In this document: positions 56,901 through 64,000 of the stretch, piece after piece
Layout: the number at the start of each line of letters is the position of its first letter
Position numbering within the stretch: the first letter of the stretch is position 1
Source: Dendronephthya gigantea
Lineage: Eukaryota > Cnidaria > Anthozoa > Malacalcyonacea > Nephtheidae
Assembly (NCBI RefSeq): GCF_004324835.1
Contig: NW_021163042.1
Location: forward strand, 2,082,501 to 2,146,500
Direction of reading: 5' to 3'
Length of the DNA stretch: 64,000 nt
Notes under the pieces: model-generated
Database searches by the model: none
What the model was told of the DNA's origin: nothing
Seen by the model: only the letters and a program-made list of their open reading frames with translations
Position numbers and translations under genes: made by a program

Positions 56901-59860
56901 TATTTCTAATTTTATGAATATGCAAATGATTTTTTTGTGGTACTACCTTAACCATGACCGTAATTTGCAGTTCTTTATCATTTATACAGTCGGTGATTTG
57001 CTGCTTTCAATTCTACTGCTGGTTATCAAGCAATTTTCAAATGAGGCCATTTTATTTTTTGAGGGAAGGAGGTGGGGAGGAAGTAAACAAGAATCATAGT
57101 TATCATACCACTGGTTTCACTTACTTCAACATAATTGACACTTGAGGTTCTTAAATCAATTCTAGTTTTTGTTCTCTAAATCGTTATGGTTACCAAGATA
57201 GCCAATAATGTCACGCAACCTATAGTGAAGTAATAATGCAAAAAATAACTTTTTCGATACATCATTATTATCAGGTGGTCGTTTCTAGGTGTAACGTCAA
57301 GTGGCGGATACGTGCAGAAAAAATTGAAACTACCTTAATCAAATAAAAATATATCAATGCAATGGCAAATTAAAGTTGTAGTGTCTTACCCTGCAGTTCC
57401 CCCACTCATGGTTTCCGCCAAACAGCTAATTACGAACAACAAACTCAAACTTAAAGCTTGGCATTTATGTTCTTCAACTCCAACATTAATAATTCATAAT
57501 ATTTATAATTCAACTATGACTATTCATATGTATAGTATATAACTCAGTAGGGTGAGCCCTGGAACAATATTTCGGTCAAGGCCGGTTTAACATTTGAGAT
57601 TCAGCTGCATGATAGCGAAATGCATGGGGTGTATCTTAACTCATTTTATTTTGGAGTTAAAAAAAGTTACACTATTATTATATAGCTGGCTAAAAATTGC
57701 TTTAACTATATGAAAGAACGTTTGACATAAATAAAAAGTAGGGGTCATGGTTCCTTTTCTTTAGGTTAAAATAGTTTGAAGCAAAGGAGATTATTAAAGA
57801 CGCTATACCATATTAGCATATATAGTAACGGAATTAACAATATAATTAATAATATTTTCTTTTTCTATTGCAGATAAACACCACGTTTTCTACAACCTCA
57901 ATTTAACAAGTACAGTAACCCTGACAACAATAAATTACAATAATTGTAGCCACCCGGCAGTAAAATTGAATTTCCATCCACAAAATTCAACAAACCCTGT
58001 CGGCGAATTACTCTACAATGGACTAATAAACCCTGACAGGCTTGTAAGAAGAATTGATACAACTAAGTACGGATTTGAAAATTTTACGATCGTGCGAAAT
58101 GCTACGCACATGCGCCTTCGCTTCATTGAAATGAATATATTGGCAAATGAACAGGAATTTTCCGTCGAAGAAATATGTGGAGTTGAAAATTTGAAAAAAG
58201 AATTTAAACATTTCATTAAATTTGAATTAGGTAAGAAACATTGTTCGCCTACAATATTCAACCATCGATTTTAGCTTAATGGTAATGAAAAATATTTCAT
58301 AATGTATGGTTCTCATTATTATTCGCTGACAGTCGGCGATGTGTTTTTGGTTGCGGCTGATGAAGAAGGTTTATAGGCCACAAAACAACAGCATTTTATT
58401 GATTTATTCTTTAGTGATAATCAAAAATATGCATCGCCAACTGTCGGTGCGTAAGAAGTTAGGCTTAAAGAAGTTAGGAAGTTGTTGACTTTTAATTGTT
58501 TACCATGCATTCTTCGTTTAATTAACTAATAGCTTACCCTAATAGCTTACCTTAATTTAATGCATGCAATATTCATTATGTTCAAATATTCACAAGCAGT
58601 TTCAGTTTATTTCAGTCATATAGTGTCATAGTGTGCATACTTTTTAAAAGGCCATTTAGGGTTTAAAAGCGTCATACCATGCAGAGCCAAACGTTTGGAA
58701 ACAGATGATACACGGCACATGAGAAAATTAAAAACGCATTTGACTCCGAGTGACGTTTGACTCACAAAAGAACCATTGCAGCTGGAAAAATACTTTAATC
58801 TGCGTTGCTTTCTTTCGTTTAGTTTCGTCTACTCAATCGCCGCCAACGACAACTACGTATTCCAACTCAGGTAAGTCCAGGACCGCTCAGCGAATTTTGT
58901 GGGCCCGGGGCAAAATTCTCTTTCAGGGCCCAAATTCTCGCGCAAAAAAAAACGTCACAAAAATACCACGCGGGCAAATACAACCTCTTACTCAGGATGC
59001 ATTAAGGAATTCTTTGCATAGAAATGACCTGAATGAACTCGTCTAATGATTTTAATGTTTTATATTTAGTTACGACATCAAAACCGACCGGTACGATTTC
59101 ATTTTATAGTTTTATCACCGGCTTAACGCATGATTTTTTATTCTAATGATTTTTATGTTTTATATTTAGTTACGACATCAAAACCGACTGGTAAGAATTC
59201 ATTTTATAGTTTTTATCACTGGCTTAACATATAGAAAATTTAATAACTTACCGACATTAAAACAAACTATATGCTAAAAGACCCACCTTACGATTTCAGT
59301 TACGGTTACAAAAAGTCATGTACATGCATTAGCCTTAGCTTCTCCTATCCACACGCGAATTATGCAAAGTTCTGTCTATATAAATACTATAAACAAACTT
59401 GTACAATTTTTACAGTCAAGGATTTTTAAGCAATAAACTGTAAGTTTTCAAGAAGCCAAATTTCCGGTACACGGGGGCCAACTAGCCCGGATCTGGGACC
59501 GAATTTTATTTGCATGCACACCTGTCGTACTGAATGACCACTGAGTGACCACTGAGTGACATTCACAACTGTTATAAAAATAAGTAAAACAATATAAATG
59601 TTGCAAGTAAATATAAATGTTGTTAACAATTGCAAGCAATTTTAAAGGGACATAAAAATTATATCCGGTAGACAACGCTATCCAGGCTTCGTATAAGGAT
59701 AATATATATATAGTTCTATAATATATGTCATGCATTTTTCACTTAAGAAAACAATCGGAAAGAGGATGGATTGTCTGCTGGTGCTATTGCTGGCATTATC
59801 GTGGCGAGTATAACATTCGTCGTCATTATTGTCATTATCATAATTAAATCGTTCTTCTAA
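50904..59860 (+). CDS. Type I membrane protein with divergent Ig-like domain and minimal tail
   Basis: Six-exon model, all phase 1: 50904-50979 (signal peptide MAEKVILGVLGLYILTGCVS), 57874-58230, 58823-58870, 59070-59090, 59170-59190, 59748-59860; 211 aa. The big exon encodes about 119 residues with several N-glycosylation sequons (NLT, NCS, NST, NFT, NAT) and an Ig-like rhythm (VTLTTINY ... MRLRFIEMNILANEQEFSV) with two Cys. Then follow Thr/Ser-rich stalk exons (STQSPPTTTTY), a 7-residue VTTSKPT exon present twice, and TM SAGAIAGIIVASITFVVIIV then IIIIKSFF at the end. The link of the first exon to the rest across a 6.9-kb intron rests on matching phase and signal-peptide logic only; the 57.9-59.9 kb part is firmer. 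Two Ly6 genes lie within that intron on the other strand. Confidence 0.6.
51034..51531. mobile_element. Tc1/mariner-like non-autonomous element with TA target site
   Basis: Terminal inverted repeats of about 70 bp begin CAGGGTGTCCCAAAAAAAC and end GTTTTTTTGGGACACCCTG-like (with CAGTTTTTTTGGGACACCCT then G), and continue through CTATTGAAATCACCCATAAC / ATGAGTGATTTCAATAG. Each end is flanked by TA (51032-51033, 51532-51533), the Tc1/mariner target. No transposase is encoded. The centre holds another foldback element. It lies in the long intron of the membrane-protein gene. Confidence 0.88.
51209..51348. mobile_element. Foldback element nested in the mariner-like element
   Basis: Arms TTAAGCCTGGTTCACACTTG / CTAGTGTGAATCAGGCTTTAA, with inner TAAGAATC.GGGATTCC against GGATCCACGATTCTTATA. 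Fully contained within 51034-51531, so it was inserted into the older element. Confidence 0.8.
51715..52712. other. Intronic/intergenic, no gene seen
   Basis: AT-rich sequence between the mariner-like element and the first Ly6 gene. No reading frame with recognisable content on either strand. Confidence 0.4.
52713..53535 (-). CDS. Ly6/uPAR-domain protein with repeat stalk (copy A)
   Basis: Two exons, phase 1: 53535-53481 (signal peptide MLNKILISLGVVISISAL) and 53380-52713; 240 aa. The three-finger LU domain starts ICNVCRYTSEQ and ends TGACCNTDKCNN, the CCxxDxCN signature, with about ten Cys. After it come roughly four and a half copies of a 16-residue unit (VPVTKFKPGTKLIPTN), then a Ser/Thr-rich part and a hydrophobic end FSIGMMVIAGM extended by ATSRTAEVLLV. 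LU proteins are usually GPI-anchored surface or secreted ligands and modulators. The tail after the hydrophobic patch is longer than in copy B, so GPI processing is less certain here. The repeat is 48 bp long, a multiple of three, so shadow frames on both strands stay open. Confidence 0.9.
52841..53085 (-). repeat. 48-bp coding minisatellite in Ly6 copy A
   Basis: About five tandem 48-bp units (GTGACCGGGACATTGGTGGG on the plus strand) encode the Lys/Thr/Pro-rich stalk. The absence of the repeat in Ly6 copy B shows it expanded after the gene duplication or was lost in copy B. Likely length-polymorphic. Confidence 0.9.
53536..55191. other. Spacer between the two Ly6 genes
   Basis: AT-rich, no supported gene. 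Contains a poly-T/poly-G junction (about 54795-54815) and G/C homopolymers that may be assembly-prone. The upstream flank of copy A (53500-53600) resembles that of copy B (55640-55740), consistent with tandem duplication. Confidence 0.4.
55192..55682 (-). CDS. Ly6/uPAR-domain protein (copy B)
   Basis: Two exons, phase 1: 55682-55628 (signal peptide MLNKIVITLGVVVAMSAL) and 55550-55192; 137 aa. The LU domain is nearly identical to copy A (ICNVCKYTSEQPKSEQVCNL, RGINPCPDIKKACDAAK, GTCCKTDKCNQ). It has only a short linker (SSATSVPTTK) and a C-terminal hydrophobic GPI signal FSLCMMLIVGLIFA. It is a probable GPI-anchored surface protein. It and copy A are a tandem pair on the minus strand with the same exon layout, about 2 kb apart. 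Confidence 0.92.
55683..57873. other. Long-intron sequence with a foldback element; no other gene
   Basis: Besides the foldback element at 56309-56544 I see only AT-rich sequence and short unsupported frames (for example at 56824-57145 and 57357-57542). Confidence 0.4.
56309..56544. mobile_element. Foldback (MITE-like) element
   Basis: Arms ATAATTAGCCTTTCTCACGA / ATGAGAAAGGCTAATTATA and inner TTTGGGGTACC-type / GTACCCCAAAG segments, with a unique AT-rich centre of about 130 bp. Non-coding. Confidence 0.85.
59043..59225 (+). repeat. Tandem duplication of a stalk exon, 100-bp period
   Basis: Two copies with near-identical flanks (AATGATTTT(A/T)ATGTTTTATA, then TTCATTTTATAGTTTT). Each has its own acceptor (TATTTAG), a 21-nt exon encoding VTTSKPT, and its own donor (G|GTACGA and G|GTAAGA). 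Both keep phase 1, so either or both can be included. Confidence 0.9.
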
Positions 59861-61810
59861 TCGTTCTCTAGTATAAATGTCAAATTCAATTAATGCTCAT
59901 GTAAAATTATGCTCGTATAAAGTTAATGTACGTTCAACGAAGTCAACGCAAATGCACAGGTCAATGTTGCATATGACAAGACTTCCTTTTTTCAAGTTAT
60001 CTTTTTTATGGTTTGGATGACTTCGACCTTGGCCAAAACGTGCGGGACGATGTTGGCCGCCGGGGGTGGAACCATACACAAAAGCTGTGCGTCTTCCCGA
60101 AGGCGCAACAATTATTTGTGAAAATAATTAGAGATCAACTTTAATAAGGATGAAGGGTCAAGGGGGGAGGGGAGCGTGGGGACGGTTGGCGCAATAGTTA
60201 GTAAATTGTGAAAAGATGTACTAAATCCACCGTCTCACTAACGTTTGGTCAAGATTGTAGTTCTTATGTGCTCGTTGGAAAGTGTGACCAGATCTAGTAA
60301 TTTTTATTACAAAATGCGACGCGTCATATTACATAATATGTAGATAGAAAACTAAGTGACAACAAAAATATTTCTTGAGAAAGAAGACAATCCAAAATGG
60401 AGGTAACAAGAGTGCAAGCAAAGATTGTTATATTTATATACATATTTTCTGCAAAATATCTTTAATTGGAATTGGCTTTTCCTTGAATATATTGTAATAA
60501 CTTTTTTACTTTGCTTTTGAAGAAAAATTGTTTCACGACGAGTGGCAGGGGCGAGGGGAATTTTGGAAATGGGGGGAGGAAGGCTATATCTATGTAACCC
60601 CACGGAAGTATAATGTATAAAAAAGATTGGATTGCATTCGTAATTCAGGTTGGCATGGTTAACAAGACCTAATTACCAAGCTGGATATAATAAACTAGGT
60701 CGATCGTTTAGAAATTATACACTAACACGTGCAAGGACAATAAATTAAATTTTACATATAGTCAGCGTGTATTAGCGCGTCATATCTAGTAAAAATACGT
60801 GAAAATGGCTATATTTTGTTTTTAGATTTTTGTATGAGTATACATACCATAATTCTCCCACTTATACAGTATGTCATAATTTTCTTTAAGATTGACACAA
60901 CTGAGCTGACTTTAATCAGTTTAGACTTTAGATCATAAAATAGATTATAGTTAATTACACATGCATGCAGTTGTTTGTCGCATAACTCGCATTACCAAGA
61001 CTCCAACAAATAGCTATACGTCCGAGCACGCTTATAGAACAACTCTTATAATTTATAAAGCAATCACAAGGAAACACACACAAGGAGAAAAATCATTGAA
61101 AATGACATTGGGATATACATTATAGGATACATGCACTTATAATACACAGTGAAAAATCACTGATGCAATTCATATGCAGCGACGAACAATAAAACAACTC
61201 AATACACCAACAACAAGCAAAAGAAATAAAAAATTTCACAGTGTCAATATAACTATTTAAATCCTGCATGACTTAAAAAAACCGTTTCACTGAGTTTCAT
61301 GTCTGCCTTGAAACAAATTAATTATAAATTTGATTTCCATTTGGTGGCAATAAAATTTGTCAATCGAGATAAGACAACCGTATATAAAAGACCTACAATA
61401 ATCCACTAGCAAATTTTTCACCTTAGTCATTGTCCTAGTGTTCGGTTTAAAACAGTTTAAAGTCAAAAAACGAGCAAGTAACCAGTCACACAAACAATTT
61501 ACTTGCAATTCATGCGGGAGGTGGAAGTATTCGAATGCGATCCAGGTTTGTTGTAGGATAACTTTGATATAGTGATCGAGGGAAATTCATAAGGTAAGTT
61601 TTTTACACAGTCATATAGTATTGTTTGAAAGCATGATGTTGCTTCTGATAAATTCCCACACAAGTTAAATTAATATCTTTATCAAAGTCTATATATAGAC
61701 TATATAATTTTATGCTGAAATTTGAATAATATCGCTGAGGGTTTTTTAGTCTGAAGAGTTATTCAAGGCGTCGTTTCAAGTAACAAACTGATATTACTTT
61801 CCGTTTACAG
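59861..61810. other. Intergenic, no supported gene
   Basis: AT-rich sequence with short G-rich patches. A 5' UTR exon of the next gene may end at about 61592 (CATAAG|GTAAGT). No other feature seen. Confidence 0.4.
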
Positions 61811-61814
61811 TGAT

Positions 61815-64000
61815 ATGTTGGTGATATTTTACGTGGCACTGCTGCCTTTGTTTGCTTTATACTCTTCATGTTATCCGGTAACAGACACGGATTCCAGCGA
61901 AGAGACGCTGAATACATCTCAGCCCGCGTTAGATTGCAATCAAGCAACTTTGCAGAAGCTAGAGACGCTATGGAAAGAAAAACTTGAACAATATTATACA
62001 TGGCTTGACAGTGACAGGTAGCTAATATATATAGATTACATTTTGAAAGCTAGCGCATTCTGAGACACCCCATATATATCGAATTCACTCTATTCAGTGA
62101 TTTGTAATGCCTTCAAATTTAATTTAGGTTAGAGTCGGTTGACGGTTAGAATATGAAGCAAATATCTTTTCCATTGTGGTGTATAGCTAGCATGACGATT
62201 TGGTCCCTCTATGTAAATTTTATATATAGTTCATTTTTTCTTTAGTTAATAAGAAATTGACAGTTTCGCATGCAGTCAATGAACACCAAACTACTAGCAT
62301 AGCGAGACAATTACTGTAAAACTGTCAGTGGCTACGTCATTGTTCCCATAATCATAGATTCATGAATCTTGAACATTTAGAACAGTTCAAAAACTAATAG
62401 TTTTAGATTGCGATAAATTATGTTATTATCCAGTTTAAATCAAGTATGAAGAACACCCATCCAATCTTGATCGATATGCGACCATCATTAATTATTATGA
62501 TGGCGCAATCAGTGTTACTGGTGACCAATGCTGACTATATAATTTACGGTTTCATTTAGCGCAACGAATTACGGGGCAATAGAATCTTTGTTGTAGTCTG
62601 AAATCAACTTAAATGAAATGAAATATATTGAATCTAACGTTAATTGAGGGGACCATAAGCAACTATAATTTAGCCTCAATATTTTTTATTTTTAGCAACG
62701 CGTTTCGTCAATTCGGACCATCTATTTTCGAGGCGTCACGCGAAACAGAGAACGGTTGCGAACGCTACGAGGAAAACAAAAACGCTGAGACATACGGATG
62801 TTTTTCCAAAGATTTCTTTTGTAGCGCCAAAAAGGTTGTTTTGAACATAGACGCTGCGTACCGGCATGTGAAAAATTACATAAAAAAGAACCAACCGTGG
62901 AGACATCATTTCCAAGTCCCGCCAGGTTATCAACAAGGAGTGTGGGCATCACCTTTAACAGATGATCTCAGATGGGCAGTGAAGATGAGATGGCATGACC
63001 CCAAACTTGCGTTCCTGACAAAAACCGATAATCATGAGCAACTGACTAATCAAACTCTTGATCGGATGTACTTCTATTTGAAAACTAATAACGTCGACGA
63101 AGTTGCAAGTTTATTCCAACGGTATCAAGAATACGGAGTCGAAGAAATCATGGATGAGCAGTGTGCAGATAAAAATGGAAATCCGCTACCTTTACCATGT
63201 AAGATAGCAATAGTTTTTGATAGTATATCAGGGCTTGTGCGTGATAACAAAGCAATTGGATGGGACGGGAGGAGTAGCCCACCTAGAACCCGTGAGGAAC
63301 TAGCCATACTTTATCTTTTACAACCCCAGATATACAAAATCATGTCAATGTCAGACACCAACAGGCAAGAAGTTATCAAATTTCGCTTGACAACAATGTT
63401 TCGAAGTTTTTATGATAATGCACTAGAGAAAAAAACCGAAAAATTTAAAAATCATTTTGGAAAATTCGATAACATTCAACCAATCATGAAACGCGACTGT
63501 AACGAAACGTACAACAACAACTTGGACGAACTAACTTGTTACCTTTCTGAAACTTTCAAACGCCTAAACGAACTGAAAATTGCTCTAGGAACAAATTATG
63601 ACAAGTGGGAAGAACCTAAGGCGAAAACTAGAAACGTGGTTGTTATACTTTGGTTACTTTTAACCCCCAAGGCGTGCGAATACATTGAGCCAAATGAAAC
63701 GGATCTGATCATTGCTCTTAAGAAACTTTTGGAAATTTTCTATCGTAAAATTCAAGAAAAAGGCCTTACTAGTGTTAGGTATATCTTAAGCATGCTGCCA
63801 CCAGAAAACGAGATCGGGCTGGACAGTAGCGTTGTTTGCCGGCCAACATTTGAAGAGTTTGCTACAAATGTTAAGTGCGCGTACACCATAATGATGGAAA
63901 ATATTATTATGTTTCTTGACGATTTCCAAAGCAAAGATGGGAAAAAGGTAAACAAGTTGGACATGAGCATTGACTATAGGTACCGCTTAGAGCAATTTAA
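61815..64000 (+). CDS. Secreted protein of unknown family (runs off the window)
   Basis: Two exons: 61815-62017 (preceded by an acceptor TTTACAG at 61810) and 62697 to the window edge, phase 2; more than 500 codons without a stop. The signal peptide MLVIFYVALLPLFALYSSCY is followed by a mature part with Cys scattered along it, mostly helical in character. Segments include LDCNQATLQKLETLWKEKL, HHFQVPPGYQQGVWASPLTD, LDRMYFYLKTNNVDEVASLF, CKIAIVFDSISGLVRDNKAI, FRLTTMFRSFYDNALEKK and YDKWEEPKAKTRNVVVILWL. No transmembrane segment is seen yet and several NxT/S sequons occur (NQT, NET). I do not recognise a domain. Function unknown; probably extracellular. Confidence 0.8.

Overview
This is a window of animal nuclear DNA. 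Genes are split by GT-AG introns of a few hundred bases, the sequence is AT-rich, and it carries long (TA)n microsatellites, a LINE and many small foldback elements. Gene content suggests a non-bilaterian metazoan, most likely a cnidarian: a RHIM-like/NB-ARC/TPR protein, intron-poor orphan class A GPCRs, Ly6 proteins, divergent Ig-type receptors and a receptor tyrosine kinase (RTK) with one unusual Ig domain. The exact taxon cannot be fixed by eye. No rRNA, tRNA, CRISPR array, retrovirus-like element or prokaryotic feature was seen.

Layout. 0.5-3.6 kb: minus-strand NB-ARC/TPR protein with a C-terminal membrane segment and an upstream exon carrying a RHIM-like motif. 5.2-9.2 kb: nine-exon plus-strand adaptor-like protein (coiled coil, proline-rich stretch, tyrosine motifs). 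9.9-14.8 kb: nearly full-length, lightly broken non-LTR retrotransposon. 15.2-16.1 kb: minus-strand class A GPCR. 16.1-23.1 kb: no convincing gene; microsatellites and foldback elements. 23.1-26.7 kb: nine-exon SLC36/AAAP-type amino acid transporter. 29.35-34.94 kb: DCAF8 (14 exons, minus), head to head with PSMD9 (35.2-36.96 kb, 7 exons, plus) across about 260 bp. 37.3-38.2 kb: second class A GPCR (minus). 40-60 kb: a cluster of surface proteins: Ig-RTK (to 46.76 kb), Ig-type receptor with a YATL tail (47.7-49.3 kb), a type I membrane protein with a tiny tail (50.9-59.9 kb), and two minus-strand Ly6 genes that appear to lie inside its long intron. 61.8 kb to the end: secreted protein of unknown family, running off the window.

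The exon models below were built by hand from splice sites and reading phase. All internal junctions listed keep frame, and DCAF8, PSMD9, the transporter, the kinase and the 47.7 kb receptor are supported along most of their length by family resemblance, paralogy or reading frame. The most interesting parts are the RHIM-like exon of the NB-ARC/TPR gene and the 40-60 kb cluster. There, the RTK and a neighbouring non-kinase receptor share a homologous, disulfide-atypical Ig exon, an arrangement reminiscent of cnidarian allorecognition (Alr) loci.
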